NCBI GenBank assembly: GCA_006738865.1 | Contig: AP019701.1 | Location: forward strand, 3,840,001-3,904,000 | DNA length: 64,000 nt | Reading direction: 5' to 3' | Origin: Allostella sp. ATCC 35155 | GTDB lineage: Bacteria; Pseudomonadota; Alphaproteobacteria; ATCC43930; Allostellaceae | Shown: positions 44,925 to 55,591 of the stretch, one piece after another | How positions within the stretch are numbered: position 1 is the first letter of the stretch | How the letters are laid out: every line of letters begins with the position of its first letter | Notes under the pieces: model-generated | Seen by the model: only the letters and a program-made list of their open reading frames with translations | What the model was told of the DNA's origin: nothing | Database searches by the model: none | Program-made: the position numbers and the translations under genes

Positions 44925-47906
44925 ATGGCCAAGCTGCCCGCCCGCGCCCGCCGGGCCGTCTTCTCGATCTGCGCTCCCAACTACCTCGCTCGCGTGGGCG
45001 CCCTGATGGACAGTGCCACCCGCCATCTGCCGCACCATGCCCGCTTCGTCGTGCTGGCATGCGAGCGGGCCACGCCCGCCGACCGGGGATCGCTGCCGGC
45101 AGGCACGCATGTCCTGACGCCGCCCGAGATGGCGGTGCCGGATCTCGAAGTCCGCCGCCGGCTCTACAACGTCACCGAATTCTGCACGGCGATCAAACCC
45201 GACGTCATCCGGTGGCTATGGCAGCAGGGATTCGAGGAAGTCCTGTACTTCGACCCCGACATCGTCCTGTTCGATCGGCTTGCCGCGGTCGACGCCGCAT
45301 GGGACGGCGGCGCCGAACTGGTGCTGACGCCCCATCTGGTGACGACCGATCCCCACCCGAACTGGGCACTGCGCGCCGTCAGCGTGAGCGGGCAGTTCAA
45401 TCTCGGCTTCATCGGCGTCCGCGACCGGCCGGAGGCGCGGCGCCTCGTCGGCTGGTGGCGTGACCAGATCGCCTGGAACTGCATCGAGGATGCCGGCAAC
45501 GGCACCTTCGTCGACCAGAAGGTCGTCGATCACTTTCCGGCCCTGTCCGACGCCGTGCGCGTCATTCGCCATCCCGGCTACAACGTCGCGTACTGGAATA
45601 TCCATGAGCGGCGTCTCACCGTCCGGGACGGGCGCTGGAGCGCCGGTGCCGAGAGGCTGGTGTTCTTTCACTATTCCGGGTTCGAGATGTTCGGGGCCGG
45701 CATCAGCCGGCACATGCCGCTGCCCCAACCGCCGGGCGGGGCGGTCGACCGGCTGCTGCGAGCCTACGGGCGGCAACTGGTGGCGCGCCAGGATCTGGCG
45801 CAGACCCTGCGCCCGTACGCGTATGACCGGATGCCCGATGGCCGGGCGCTGTCGCCGATGCTGCGGAAGGCCATGCACCGGGCCATCCGGGCCGGCGAGG
45901 TGTCGCCGACCGATCTGCTGCGGCAAGGCTGGCTGCTGGAGCCTGTCGCCGCAACGCCCGATCTGCCCTACGCGGGGACAATCCCGCGCATCCTGCAGCT
46001 GCTGTGCCGGTTCGCCGATCCGCCCGCCGACATTCAGTCAGCATACGCCACGTACCTGGAAGCGGATGCGAAAGGTCGCCGCACGGCGCTGCCGCCGCTG
46101 CGCGCTGCACTGCACGATTGGGGCGCCGTCGACGTCTCGACAGCCGAGGCGCTGACCGCCCCACGGCCGGTTGCGCCGCCTGCCAACGGGCGTCCGAGCA
46201 CCCTCACTTGGAGTGTGGCACATACGGTGGACGCGGACACCGAGGCATTCGCACTGCCAGCGCTTCCCTTGCTGCTGCACGGCGCGCGATCCGATCTGGC
46301 CGACAGCTTCGATCTTTCCGATCGCGACAGCCTCGTGGCCTACATCGCCTGGTTCCTGACGATGGGTCTCGCCGACTGGACGGCGGACTGCAACACGACC
46401 GAGGCCATCGCGACCGACCTGGACGCGGTGGCGATGCCCCCTTCTCCGGCAAGGGCTGGGACTCAGCCGGTGAGCCTGCTGGATGCCGCCTTGCTGCGCC
46501 TCTTCGCGCCCGATCGCCGCCTCACCGATATCCGGAACCCGGCCGCCGCGGCCATGATGGCAATCCTCGAGGGCGCGCGGCCGGAACGCCTGCGGCCGGC
46601 GCTCGCGCAGGTTCTGCGAGTCTGGCTGTGGCGGCCACACGATGGCGCCCCGGCGCGGATACTGCGGCTGTTGGCATCCGAGCCTCGACTGCGGGAGCAC
46701 ATGCTCGGGGCAAGCGCTGGTCGACGCGTTACGGTTCGGACCATCGAAGGCGCGCTCGCCCGGCTAGGGCTTCCCGCGCTGACTCGGCAACCCGATTCGC
46801 CCGTGCCCGACCGACCCGTTGCCTCGCGCGGGAGCACCGTCATTGTCGGTCCTTTTGCGACCACTTCCGGCGTGGGCCACAGTGCCCATGGCGTCGTCCA
46901 GGCCCTGACCGCGGCCGGCCACACTCCCGAAACCCTCGACCTCCTGGCGCCGGCCGACGAGGTCGAGCGGACGGCGACATCGCTGCTCGTTCTCCATGCC
47001 AACGCGGACTTGACGCTGGACGCCGTGGTGAAGTTCGAGCGGCTATGGCGGCACGCGCGGCACCGCGTTGGCTACTGGTACTGGGAACTGGCGGCGATGA
47101 CGCGGCGGATGGCTGCCCCGAGCATGCTGCTCGACGAGATCTGGGTCGCGTCGGAGTTCGTCCGCTCGGCGATCGCGCCGGTTTCCCGTTGCCCGGTCCG
47201 GATCTGCCCGCCGATCCTTCGTGCCGCGGATTTCGCACCCAGCGCCGCCGGAGGCGGCAGCTTCGGCGCCGATCGGTGCGGCTATCGCTTCCTCGGCGTG
47301 TTCGATGCCCGGTCGTTCATCGATCGAAAGAACCCGGAAGGCATCGTCCGCGCCTTTCGCAATGCCTTTCCCGAGGGCAAGGAACCGGTCGAACTGCTGC
47401 TCAAGCTGAGCAATGGACACCACAATTCCGCCGGCCTGGAGGCGTTCCGCCGGCTTGCCGCCGGAGATCGCCGCATCCGCGTGCTGGAAGGAAACTTCTC
47501 CGCCATCGAGATGAACGACCTCTACGAATCCGCCGACTGCTTCGTTTCGCTCCACCGCTCCGAGGGACTGGGGTTGGGCATCGCGCAGGCGATGATGATG
47601 GGCCGCCCGGTCATCGCCACCGGCTACTCCGGTCCGATGGATTTCATGACGATTTCGACGGCGTGCCTCGTGCCCTACCGTCTCGTCCCCGTGAAGCGGG
47701 ATGCCTATCCGGACTGGCTGGGACAGGAATGGGCCGAGCCCGACGAACGTGCGGCCGCCGTCTATATGCGGGAACTCGCTGGCGCCCCCGATGCCGGACG
47801 GACGATCGGCCGCCGCGCCGCGGAAGCCTTGCGCGGCCACTTCTCCGGCGAACGGATAGCGCCGCTTATGGGGCTGCGACCGGCTCCAGGCGGTCTGCCT
47901 GCGTAG
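44925..47906 (+). CDS. Bifunctional glycosyltransferase (GT-A N-terminus, GT-B/GT4 C-terminus)
   Basis: A 993-residue cytosolic protein. Residues 1-270 are a GT-A glycosyltransferase: AVFSICAPNYLARVGALMDS, EVLYFDPDIVLFD (the DxD-type metal site, about 109), SGQFNLGFIGVRD and VDQKVVDHFP. Residues about 300-640 are helical and unrecognised. Residues 640-985 are a GT4-like GT-B fold: SGVGHSAHGVVQALTAAGHT, VGYWYWELAAM, FDARSFIDRKNPEGIVRAFR and SLHRSEGLGLGIAQAMMMGR. It probably adds two sugars to one acceptor. The last 41 bp overlap the convergent SDR gene. Confidence 0.87.
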   Translation: MAKLPARARRAVFSICAPNYLARVGALMDSATRHLPHHARFVVLACERATPADRGSLPAGTHVLTPPEMAVPDLEVRRRLYNVTEFCTAIKPDVIRWLWQQGFEEVLYFDPDIVLFDRLAAVDAAWDGGAELVLTPHLVTTDPHPNWALRAVSVSGQFNLGFIGVRDRPEARRLVGWWRDQIAWNCIEDAGNGTFVDQKVVDHFPALSDAVRVIRHPGYNVAYWNIHERRLTVRDGRWSAGAERLVFFHYSGFEMFGAGISRHMPLPQPPGGAVDRLLRAYGRQLVARQDLAQTLRPYAYDRMPDGRALSPMLRKAMHRAIRAGEVSPTDLLRQGWLLEPVAATPDLPYAGTIPRILQLLCRFADPPADIQSAYATYLEADAKGRRTALPPLRAALHDWGAVDVSTAEALTAPRPVAPPANGRPSTLTWSVAHTVDADTEAFALPALPLLLHGARSDLADSFDLSDRDSLVAYIAWFLTMGLADWTADCNTTEAIATDLDAVAMPPSPARAGTQPVSLLDAALLRLFAPDRRLTDIRNPAAAAMMAILEGARPERLRPALAQVLRVWLWRPHDGAPARILRLLASEPRLREHMLGASAGRRVTVRTIEGALARLGLPALTRQPDSPVPDRPVASRGSTVIVGPFATTSGVGHSAHGVVQALTAAGHTPETLDLLAPADEVERTATSLLVLHANADLTLDAVVKFERLWRHARHRVGYWYWELAAMTRRMAAPSMLLDEIWVASEFVRSAIAPVSRCPVRICPPILRAADFAPSAAGGGSFGADRCGYRFLGVFDARSFIDRKNPEGIVRAFRNAFPEGKEPVELLLKLSNGHHNSAGLEAFRRLAAGDRRIRVLEGNFSAIEMNDLYESADCFVSLHRSEGLGLGIAQAMMMGRPVIATGYSGPMDFMTISTACLVPYRLVPVKRDAYPDWLGQEWAEPDERAAAVYMRELAGAPDAGRTIGRRAAEALRGHFSGERIAPLMGLRPAPGGLPA

Positions 47907-48879
47907 CGGAAGTCGCCTCCGCCTCGCAGACGGCATCGATCAGGCGGTCCAGCACGGCCGTGCCGGTGACGCGGGCCCGCCAGCCGAGCGCATGCCGAGC
48001 CCCCACCGGATCCCCCACCGACCGCCCCAGGTCCGACGGGCGGACCATCGCGGGATCGCGGACGACCCGCCCGTCGTCGGCGAAGCCGAAACGCCCGAGG
48101 CCGTGGCGGACCATCTCGTCGAGCGACGTGCCGACGCCCGTTGCGATCACCAGGTCGAGCGGCACGGGCAGTCGTGCCTGCCGATAGACCGCGTCCATGT
48201 GGTCCTCTGCCCACCCCCAGTCGCGCACGACATCGGTGCGACCGAGAGATATGCGGGCGATGCGCCCCTTGTGCAGATCGACGACCGCGCGAGCCAGCTT
48301 CGGGAGGACGAAGTAAGCCGGCCGCAGCGGTGATTCGTGGGGGAACAGGTGGGCCAAGGCGGCGTCGACCCCATAGGCCGCGCGATAGTTGCGCAGGACC
48401 ATCGCCGCGGCGGCCTTCGACACGGCGTAAGGACTGCGAGGATCGGGCCGCGCGGCGGCCGATGCCCCGCCCTGCGCTGTTTCGCCGAACAGCTCGCCGG
48501 AAGACGCAAAGATGTAACGGGCGCGGCACGCACCGAGGCGCAGCGCCTCAAGGATGAACAGATTGAGCTGGCCGTTGTCGAGGAGTGTATCCATCGGCCG
48601 CTCGAAGGAGGCCCCCACCGAGGACATACCGGCGACGTTGACGATCACCGCCGGGTCGGTGGCCGACAGAAGCGCCGCGGTCGCACCGGCCGAGGCGGAA
48701 AAACAACCGACCAGATGGGCGAAGTTGTCGCCATGGACACCGATGTCGCGTCGCGCCTCGGCTTCCGGGCGGCGGCTCACGCCAACGACTGCATACCCTC
48801 CCGCGGCGAAGCGTCGGGCGAGCAACCGCCCGTCCTGGCCGGTCGCCCCGAACAGGACGCAGACGGGTCGTGCCGACAT
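47866..48879 (-). CDS. NAD-dependent nucleotide-sugar epimerase/dehydratase (GDP-mannose 4,6-dehydratase-like)
   Basis: A 337-residue extended SDR. The cofactor loop is VLFGATGQDGRLLARRFAAG, the GATGQDG form typical of Gmd/RmdA-like enzymes. The Ser of the active site is in ARYIFASSGELFGE, and the Tyr-Lys pair in PRSPYAVSKAAAAMVLRNYR (about 151). The substrate-loop PHESPLRPAYFVLPKLARAV resembles Gmd. The exact sugar nucleotide is not certain. ATG 48879 follows the small RTX gene by 14 bp; it is last in the five-gene operon and likely supplies an activated sugar. Confidence 0.87.
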   Translation of the reverse strand: MSARPVCVLFGATGQDGRLLARRFAAGGYAVVGVSRRPEAEARRDIGVHGDNFAHLVGCFSASAGATAALLSATDPAVIVNVAGMSSVGASFERPMDTLLDNGQLNLFILEALRLGACRARYIFASSGELFGETAQGGASAAARPDPRSPYAVSKAAAAMVLRNYRAAYGVDAALAHLFPHESPLRPAYFVLPKLARAVVDLHKGRIARISLGRTDVVRDWGWAEDHMDAVYRQARLPVPLDLVIATGVGTSLDEMVRHGLGRFGFADDGRVVRDPAMVRPSDLGRSVGDPVGARHALGWRARVTGTAVLDRLIDAVCEAEATSATQADRLEPVAAP

Positions 48880-48893
48880 CGGGGTCGACGACT

Positions 48894-50009
48894 CTAGAGT
48901 TCGAACTGATCGATGACGCTGATAAATTTCGCCGGTTCCGCCTGGAGCTGCTGCAGCGTGATGCCGATGACCGTGACCGAGTTGCCGTCGCCGAGGTCGA
49001 TGACCACCGCATCGCCGAAGGCCGACGCGCGGGCCAGGACATCGGAGGGGCTGGCGAATGCGATCCCGTTCATGCTGCTGAGGAACACGAGGCGATCTTC
49101 GTCGCTGAAGTCGAGGACGACGTCGTCGCCGCCGTCGCCGGCAAAGAAGAAGGCGTCGCCTTCGGCACCGCCGATCAGTGAATCGTCGCCGCGATCCCCC
49201 GACAGCGTGTCTGCTCCGGCACCGCCCTGGAGGAGGTCCGCATCGCTTCCGCCGAACAGGCCATCGGCACCAGCATCGCCCGCCAGTGTGTCGGTTCCGG
49301 CGGCACCATAGATTTGGTCGTCCCCCGCCTCGCCGGCGACAAGGTCGTTCCCGCCGTCGCCGAACAGCTTGTCGGCGCCATCGCCACCCTCCACGGTGTC
49401 CGCTCCCTGCCCCGCATAGGCGGTATCGGCGCCGTCGCCGCCGAGCAGCAGGTCATTGCCCTTGGCGCCGAAGATCCAGTCGTTGCCGCCCTCGCCCATG
49501 ACGGTGTCGTCGCCGAGGTCGCCGAAGCCACTGTCGTTGCCCTCGCCGCCTTCGACGAGATCATTGCCCTGCCCGCCGAACGCCCAGTCGTCGCCGGCAC
49601 CGCTCTCGATCGTGTCGTCGCCCTTGTTCCCCCAGACGACGTCGTTGCCGGCATCGCCGCGCACGAGGTCGTCGCCGTCCCAGGCGAGCACCGCATCGTC
49701 GCCCCCGCCCCCTTCGACGGTATCGTCGCCGGCCGAGGGCAGCATGGTGTCGTTCTCTCCGGCACCGTCGAGGAAGTTGTCCGCGAAATTGCCGACGAGG
49801 ATGTTTTCCGCCCCGTTTCCGAAGGCCGACAGGGCGGATGGACCATTAAGAACCGCGTGGTCGAATGGGCCATCGAGTATGGCGTTCTGGGTTGAGGTGA
49901 CGAAATCCGCGGCGGCCAGGGCATTCACGTCCAGGAACCCCTGGATGATCTGCTGCTCGAGAAGGCTGCGCTCGCCGTCGTCGAAGATCCCGCCCGGAAT
50001 GGTCGCCAT
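48894..50009 (-). CDS. Small RTX calcium-binding protein, probable type I secretion substrate
   Basis: A 371-residue protein. A short N-terminal helix region (about 1-60) is followed by roughly 24 nonapeptide repeats of GGxGxDxx type from about residue 65 to 290 (for example GGGGDDAVLAWDGDD, GGQGNDLVEGGEGND). Such Ca2+-binding beta-rolls fold after export. The C-terminal module DDVVLDFSDEDRLVF then SVIDQFEL resembles the secretion-signal region of T1SS substrates. AGGAGG lies 7 bases before ATG 50009, whose A is shared with the preceding methyltransferase stop (TGATG). No ABC exporter is in the window. Confidence 0.9.
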   Translation of the reverse strand: MATIPGGIFDDGERSLLEQQIIQGFLDVNALAAADFVTSTQNAILDGPFDHAVLNGPSALSAFGNGAENILVGNFADNFLDGAGENDTMLPSAGDDTVEGGGGDDAVLAWDGDDLVRGDAGNDVVWGNKGDDTIESGAGDDWAFGGQGNDLVEGGEGNDSGFGDLGDDTVMGEGGNDWIFGAKGNDLLLGGDGADTAYAGQGADTVEGGDGADKLFGDGGNDLVAGEAGDDQIYGAAGTDTLAGDAGADGLFGGSDADLLQGGAGADTLSGDRGDDSLIGGAEGDAFFFAGDGGDDVVLDFSDEDRLVFLSSMNGIAFASPSDVLARASAFGDAVVIDLGDGNSVTVIGITLQQLQAEPAKFISVIDQFEL

Positions 50010-50878
50010 CACCCTACCTCCTGGGTTGCCGTGGTCCCCGGGAGCCCGATCGGAACGATGCGCTCGGCCGTGACCGTGAAGTGTGGAATATCGACGTCCG
50101 TCCTGCGGCCGATCGGCGAACCGTCACCGCGATGCTCCGCATCCTCCACGAAGCGTTGCGTGTGGTGGCTGATGCAGAAATTGCCGAAGCCCAGCCGGCG
50201 CAGGACGGCCTCGATCAGGATCGGCTTCACCTGAAACCAGACGTAAGGGTTGTCTTTGTCGAAGTAGATCAGCCCCTTCACATCGTCGTACTGCCCGTGC
50301 AGCCAATCCGTCTCGGTAACGACGATACGGTTGCAGACCCGCGCCACCTGCGCGATCGCCCCAATCGGGTCCTGGAGATGTTGCAGGACGTTGGCAATCA
50401 AGCCGATATCGAACTGGCCGAGGAATGCGGGGAGACGGTTGACGTGACCGTAAGCCACGCGGGCCGAAGATCGAAACAGACGATGACCGAGCCAGTACGC
50501 ATTGCGGATGCGGCGAAGCCCGTTGCGATAAGCATCGGTTTGCAGGAACTCGCCGCTGAGCGGCAGGGCGTCATAAGTCAGATCGTCTGCAAGATCGAAC
50601 GCGACGACGCTGGCGCCGCGCCGTTCGAGCTCGAAGCACACGAACCCGTCCGCGGTCCCGATCTCCAGGACACGGCATCCGGCGAATTCGGTCGCGCCTA
50701 GATAGTCGGCGATGCCGGGCCTGAGGTCCCACTGGCCGTACTGGGTGCCAAGACCTGGCAATTCCATAGTGTGATAGAAGGTGCAATCCGAGAGCGTCGG
50801 CGGTTCATCCGGCGCTGTGGCATAGCAGGTGGGTTCGAACGCCGGCGGGAGGACCCGCATGGCGGCGGCGGCTCTCAC
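50009..50878 (-). CDS. SAM-dependent methyltransferase
   Basis: A 289-residue methyltransferase. Motif I is CRVLEIGTADGFVCFELERR (about 70), motif II GASVVAFDLADD, and FDIGLIANVLQHLQDPIGAI is the motif IV region. The C-terminal third (TDWLHGQYDDVKGLIYFDKD) recalls DUF1698-type or CmoA/B-like methyltransferases but the acceptor is unknown. The start is GTG 50878, overlapping the oxygenase stop (GTGA); ATG 50860 is an alternative. Its stop overlaps the RTX start, so it is coupled on both sides. Confidence 0.85.
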   Translation of the reverse strand: MRAAAAMRVLPPAFEPTCYATAPDEPPTLSDCTFYHTMELPGLGTQYGQWDLRPGIADYLGATEFAGCRVLEIGTADGFVCFELERRGASVVAFDLADDLTYDALPLSGEFLQTDAYRNGLRRIRNAYWLGHRLFRSSARVAYGHVNRLPAFLGQFDIGLIANVLQHLQDPIGAIAQVARVCNRIVVTETDWLHGQYDDVKGLIYFDKDNPYVWFQVKPILIEAVLRRLGFGNFCISHHTQRFVEDAEHRGDGSPIGRRTDVDIPHFTVTAERIVPIGLPGTTATQEVG

Positions 50879-51699
50879 GAATCCGCCCCCCCGTACACAA
50901 GGCCGCCGGCAACCCGCCAGACTGCACCACCATGCGCCAGCACGGCGTCGGGAGGTACAGCAGCGTAGTGGCAGACGAGGCTTGCCCGCCCGAGGCTTGC
51001 GTCACGCGGGATGCCGCCCGCGTGGACGAAGTCGCCGTGCCATATCAACACGTCTCCCTTGCGAGCATGGAAGCATTGCGGCGCAATGTCATGGACGCGG
51101 CACAGGTCCTCCAGGTAGCTGACGTAACGTCCATAGTCGCAGCCGAAGTCGTACACCGTGCTCTTGGGCAGACGATGCGAGCCGGGGAAGATCACTAGCC
51201 CACCATTCTCCTCTCCCGCATCCTCACAGGCGATCCATGAAGCAACGAGGCTGTTGCGGTCGTAGGGACCGATATAGCTGGGCGCGACCAAGAACTTGTC
51301 GGAATGCGCTCCCTGACGCGACGAGACGGAGTAGCAGAGCGTCTGGATGCAGCCGACCGTCTGACCGGCAAGGGCTTCGATCGTCGGCGCGAGCGCAGGG
51401 TGCATTGCCAATCCGCGGGCGCGAGGCGAGCGGTTCTGCGTGTTGATCGCACGCAGTTCCCGCCGCCGGTCGGCGATCACGGGCTCATCGCCGCGATGGA
51501 CGGAACCGTGCTCGGCATAGAGCAACAGCCCGTCCGCCGCGCGCAGCATCTCGAACTCGCTCCAGAATGCATCGACCTCCTCACCCAGGAGGGCACCGCG
51601 GAGCACGGCATACCCCTCCCGATCGAACAGGTCCGCAATCGACCCGGCCCCGCCCGATGGCTGGGCGTTCCCGTCGGCGGCGAGTGCCGATGCCCCCAC
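50875..51699 (-). CDS. Phytanoyl-CoA dioxygenase family (PhyH-like) Fe/2OG oxygenase
   Basis: A 274-residue 2-oxoglutarate-dependent hydroxylase. The start of the fold is IADLFDREGYAVLRGALLGE. The iron ligands are the HxD of QGAHSDKFLVAP (about 130) and the distal His of WHGDFVHAGGIPRDAS (about 227). ENGGLVIFPGSHRLPKS is the PhyH hallmark. Substrates in this family range from acyl-CoAs to amino acids and glycans. GTG 51699 is proposed as the start, 19 bp after the giant RTX stop; no good SD is seen, so the start is uncertain. Confidence 0.83.
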   Translation of the reverse strand: MGASALAADGNAQPSGGAGSIADLFDREGYAVLRGALLGEEVDAFWSEFEMLRAADGLLLYAEHGSVHRGDEPVIADRRRELRAINTQNRSPRARGLAMHPALAPTIEALAGQTVGCIQTLCYSVSSRQGAHSDKFLVAPSYIGPYDRNSLVASWIACEDAGEENGGLVIFPGSHRLPKSTVYDFGCDYGRYVSYLEDLCRVHDIAPQCFHARKGDVLIWHGDFVHAGGIPRDASLGRASLVCHYAAVPPDAVLAHGGAVWRVAGGLVYGGADS

Positions 51700-51718
51700 G
51701 GCCCCGGTTCCCGTCCGC

Positions 51719-54700
51719 TCAGAGAACGAACTCGTCGAAATGCGTGGCGGTCCAGTTGTCTGTGCCGATATTGCCCAGCCAGACGGTCGCCCCGGGCACG
51801 CCATCGTCGAAGACCTGGACCGCGTAACCATCGAAGCCCGCGTGGTACCAGAGGATTTCGTCGATCCCGTCGAGATCGATGTCAAAGACGCGGTCGAACG
51901 CCCATCCCTCCCCGGGTCGCCCTACCCATTGGAAGCCCGCAATCGAGATTTCGTCCGTACCCTCGTCGATCTCCAATTCGGCGATCGCCGCACCCTGCAG
52001 CGAATCGTTCCACCACAGCAGTTCCCCCATCCCTGCGGACTGGTTGTCGCCAAGCTCCGCCGTGCCGAGCAGTTCCCAGCCAGCGCCCGGGGATCCGATC
52101 CATGTCGTCACGACTGCCGACGAGCCCCCTGGATGCGAGCTGATGGCGGCTCCGTCGAGACTGTCATTCCACCAGATGAAGTCATCGCGTGCGTCGTTCG
52201 AGAGATCGGCGACGCCGACGAGTTCCCAGCCGATGCCCGGCTTGTCGTACCAAGCCGCGCCATCCGCAGGATCGGCAGGATCTCCGGTTCCGGAGATCGC
52301 GACGCCATTCAGCGACTGGCTCTCCCAGACGAGTTCGTCGATCCCGTCGCCACCAACGACATCGGCGGTGGTGGACAAAATCCAGTCGCCGCCGATACCC
52401 ACGGGAATGCCGGAATTGCCCGTGCCGCCCAGGTCGACGATCGCCGACCCGTCACCGTCGGTCGTCCAGACGATGTCATCCGTTCCATCATCGTTGATGT
52501 CGACGACGCGCCACGGCATGTAGCCGGTCCCGGCGCTGCCGATCCATTCGACATCGGGAACGCCCAGGCCGTCGACCTCACCGCGTGCGGCTCCGCCAAG
52601 GCTGCTGTTTGACCACAGGAGGTCGGCGTCCCCGTCACCGTCGAAGTCGCCGACGCCCGCCAGTTCCCAGTCGTCTCCTGGCGTGCCGATGTAGACGGAA
52701 GGACCAAAGCCTGACTGCAGGCCCTTCGTCAGCGCATACCCCTGGTAGTCCGACGAGAAGAACAGCGCGTCTGCGAAGGTCGGGTTGGAGGCGATCAGGT
52801 CCGCGGCGGAAAGGACCGTGTCTTGAAATTGGAAACTCTCGATCGATTCCGCGACGTCGGTCCCGTCTGGACTGCCCTCGCGGAGATCGATGATCGTAAA
52901 CCGATCCAAGGCCGCCGAGTAGGAGACATCGTAGTCCCCGCGGCTCCCGTCGAGCATCAGGACGTCCGTCCCGCCGCCGCCGCCGTAGGTGTCGGCGCCG
53001 GGGCCGCCGACCAATGTGTCGTCGCCCTGCCCACCCGCGAGGTCGAACGCGCCGGTAGCGGCAGCATTGGTATCAATGAGATCACCGCCAGATGTACCAG
53101 TGACATCGAGTACCGACTGCGTCCGGTTGTCGAAGGCGCCGGCCTCCGCCCCCGAAACGGTGACGTTCTGGACCAGCACGTTGCTCGGCCCGGCGTTGGT
53201 CTTGCCGGGCTCGCCGATACGGATGCCGGTGGTCGTGCCGTCGATCGAGCCGTTGCGGATTGTCACGCCGTCGAGCGTTGCCGGATCGCCGCTGTAGGAC
53301 GGCGCGTCGTCACGCGCCTTGATCGCGATGGCGCCGCCGAATTCGTGCGGCGTCCCTCCGCCTTCGCTGCTGCCGACGTCGGTCAGCGTGAAGTTCTCGA
53401 TCAGGATGTCCGAGAAGGCGTCGTACTTGAGGTTGATGTCGATGCCGTTGCCGAAGGTGCCGGCCCCGGCCTGGCCGTACTCGCCGACATTGTCCATCGC
53501 GATGCCGGTGATCGTCGCCTGCTCGAGCTGCTCGAAGTAGAGACCCTTGAATAGCAGGTCGTCGAAGTCGACGTCCTCGATCAGGACGTCGGTGAACGAT
53601 CCCACGGTTTCCGCGGCATAGGTGAGGATGCCCGAATGGCCGTCGCGGATGGCACCGCCGGTCATCGTGAAGCCGTCGACTTCGACGGCCGTACCCTTGC
53701 GGATGGCCTGCTGGTTGTCCTCGAGGATGACGTCCTCGATGCGCACGCTGTCGCCGCCCGTCAGCTGGATGCCGTTGCTGTACTCGCGGATCGTCAGGTC
53801 GCGCAGGGCGACGTTGTCGGCGCTGATCTGGAACCCGTTGCCGGCAGAGGTGACCGCGGTGTCGGTCTGCAGCCAGTCGAAGGTGCTGCCTTCATAGGAA
53901 TCGTTCAGCTCGTTGAGCTGCCCGTCGATCACCGCACCCGATCCGGCGCCTGCGATCGTCACCGACTTGTTGATGTCGAGGTTGAGGACGTCGGTGTAGG
54001 TGCCGTCGGCGAGGAGGATCGTCTCCCCGCCGGTGGCGGCGTCGAGCGCGTCGGCGATCGAACCGAAGCCGGCCCCCGCGGTGTCCACGAGCAGGAAGGC
54101 CGCGCCGTCGATCTCCACCCGCTCGACGCCCACCAGCGTGTCGGTGTCCGCGCCGTCGGTCACCGTCCAGGACGAGCCGTCGAAACCGATGGTGGCGCCG
54201 GCGCCGTATTCGGCCGTGTCGACGCCCTCGCCGCCCTCCAGCAGGTCGTTGCCGAGGCCGCCCACCAGGCGGTCGTCGCCATTGCCGCCATAGAGCGAAT
54301 CCGCCCCCTGGCCGCCATACATCAGGTCGTTGCCGCCATCGACAGTCTGCGCGCCGCCCGGCTTGTCGTGGCCGTAGAGGATGTCGTTGCCCTGGCCGCC
54401 ATAGAGCGTGTCGTCGCCACCCTTGCCCATGATGCGGTCGTCGGCCTCGGTGCCGCCGACCTGCTGGTCCCGGTCCTCGCCGCCGCCGACGCTCTGGTTC
54501 AGCTTGTCGCCCTGCAACTCGGTCGCGACCACCCCGGACGGCAGGTCGATCGCCCAGCCGTCGGCAAGGACGTCGCCCAGGATGCCGTCGACGTTGACGA
54601 GGTTCCAGCCGGCCTGCGCCGCCGTCAGGTCGATGCCGTCGCCGGTGACGGACAGCCCCTCGATGCTCGCATAATTGAACACCGCGAACGCGTTCTTGCC

Positions 54701-55357
54701 GAACGAGCCCTCGACGACGAGGCCGTCGATCGTGACGTCGCCCATCGCCGGGCCCGGCTGGGTCGCGATGTCGTTGTTGATGATGCCGGTGAACTGCAGC
54801 CCGTATTCCGGGTTGGTGCCGTTGCTGCCGCCGACCGGCTCCCCGTCGGCGCCGGTGATGGTCACATCCTCGATGCTGGCGTCGCCCGAGAAGCCCCAGA
54901 AATGGACATGCCCGGCGCCGCTGACCGTGCTGGTGCCGTTGTCGTCGAACGTGCTGCCGGTGATGGTCACGCCGTCGAGCGTGCCGGGATTGGTCAGCAC
55001 GCCGTAGTCGACGAAGCCGCGCAGGTCGACGTCGGTCAGGACGAGGCCGCCGACATCGGAGCCGGCCGCCGTGCGGATGCCGATCTTGTCGGTTCCGCCG
55101 CCGTCGATCGTCAGCCCGTTGAACGTGACCGTTTCGCCCGCAAGCTCCGTGCCGCTCAGCTCGATCGCCGCACCGGCCGCGGCATCAACCTGGATCGTCG
55201 CCGCGCCGTGCCCGAGGAAGGTCAGGCCGTGGGTGATGGAGAGGGGGCCGCCATACGTCCCGGCGGAGATGTCGATCGTATCGCCGCTCGCAGAGGCATC
55301 GATCGCTTCCTGAATCGTCGCGTATTGCTGGTCGTTACCGACAGTGAGCGTCGCCAT
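51719..55357 (-). CDS. Giant beta-helix/RTX/FG-GAP-like secreted protein
   Basis: A 1212-residue modular protein. Residues 1-285 form a pectate-lyase-like right-handed beta-helix (start [20 protein letters not shown]). About 295-385 is an RTX array ([34 protein letters not shown]). About 425-770 is a second beta-helix ([20 protein letters not shown]), similar to the protein at 56001-58238. A short RTX patch lies near 775-800. Residues 865-1212 are five to seven FG-GAP-like repeats ([34 protein letters not shown]). Secretion by T1SS is likely. ATG 55357 has GGGGGAAGG upstream. First gene of the operon. Confidence 0.88.
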   Translation of the reverse strand: MATLTVGNDQQYATIQEAIDASASGDTIDISAGTYGGPLSITHGLTFLGHGAATIQVDAAAGAAIELSGTELAGETVTFNGLTIDGGGTDKIGIRTAAGSDVGGLVLTDVDLRGFVDYGVLTNPGTLDGVTITGSTFDDNGTSTVSGAGHVHFWGFSGDASIEDVTITGADGEPVGGSNGTNPEYGLQFTGIINNDIATQPGPAMGDVTIDGLVVEGSFGKNAFAVFNYASIEGLSVTGDGIDLTAAQAGWNLVNVDGILGDVLADGWAIDLPSGVVATELQGDKLNQSVGGGEDRDQQVGGTEADDRIMGKGGDDTLYGGQGNDILYGHDKPGGAQTVDGGNDLMYGGQGADSLYGGNGDDRLVGGLGNDLLEGGEGVDTAEYGAGATIGFDGSSWTVTDGADTDTLVGVERVEIDGAAFLLVDTAGAGFGSIADALDAATGGETILLADGTYTDVLNLDINKSVTIAGAGSGAVIDGQLNELNDSYEGSTFDWLQTDTAVTSAGNGFQISADNVALRDLTIREYSNGIQLTGGDSVRIEDVILEDNQQAIRKGTAVEVDGFTMTGGAIRDGHSGILTYAAETVGSFTDVLIEDVDFDDLLFKGLYFEQLEQATITGIAMDNVGEYGQAGAGTFGNGIDINLKYDAFSDILIENFTLTDVGSSEGGGTPHEFGGAIAIKARDDAPSYSGDPATLDGVTIRNGSIDGTTTGIRIGEPGKTNAGPSNVLVQNVTVSGAEAGAFDNRTQSVLDVTGTSGGDLIDTNAAATGAFDLAGGQGDDTLVGGPGADTYGGGGGTDVLMLDGSRGDYDVSYSAALDRFTIIDLREGSPDGTDVAESIESFQFQDTVLSAADLIASNPTFADALFFSSDYQGYALTKGLQSGFGPSVYIGTPGDDWELAGVGDFDGDGDADLLWSNSSLGGAARGEVDGLGVPDVEWIGSAGTGYMPWRVVDINDDGTDDIVWTTDGDGSAIVDLGGTGNSGIPVGIGGDWILSTTADVVGGDGIDELVWESQSLNGVAISGTGDPADPADGAAWYDKPGIGWELVGVADLSNDARDDFIWWNDSLDGAAISSHPGGSSAVVTTWIGSPGAGWELLGTAELGDNQSAGMGELLWWNDSLQGAAIAELEIDEGTDEISIAGFQWVGRPGEGWAFDRVFDIDLDGIDEILWYHAGFDGYAVQVFDDGVPGATVWLGNIGTDNWTATHFDEFVL

Positions 55358-55591
55358 GACCTTCCCCCCAGGCAGTGGCGGCATGCCGCCGTGCTATCAA
55401 GCAATTCGCGCATCGTAGCACACAAGCTCGCGCCGCATGAGACCGTGCTAAAACGACTCGCTCGCGAACTCGTGCAGCCGACCCGACAGCCACCATACCG
55501 ATCTTCCCGTCCACGCTGCTCCGCCAGGACAAGCGCGCCCCCGCTGACCCCAATATCAGCACAGAAGATGGGGTACGTTTATCATTCAGAT

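Noticed and set aside
49178-49895. Regularly spaced repeats in the RTX genes that look like an array
   Set aside because: The period is 27 bp or multiples and encodes GGxGxDxx nonapeptides. There are no constant direct repeats with unique spacers, so it is not CRISPR.
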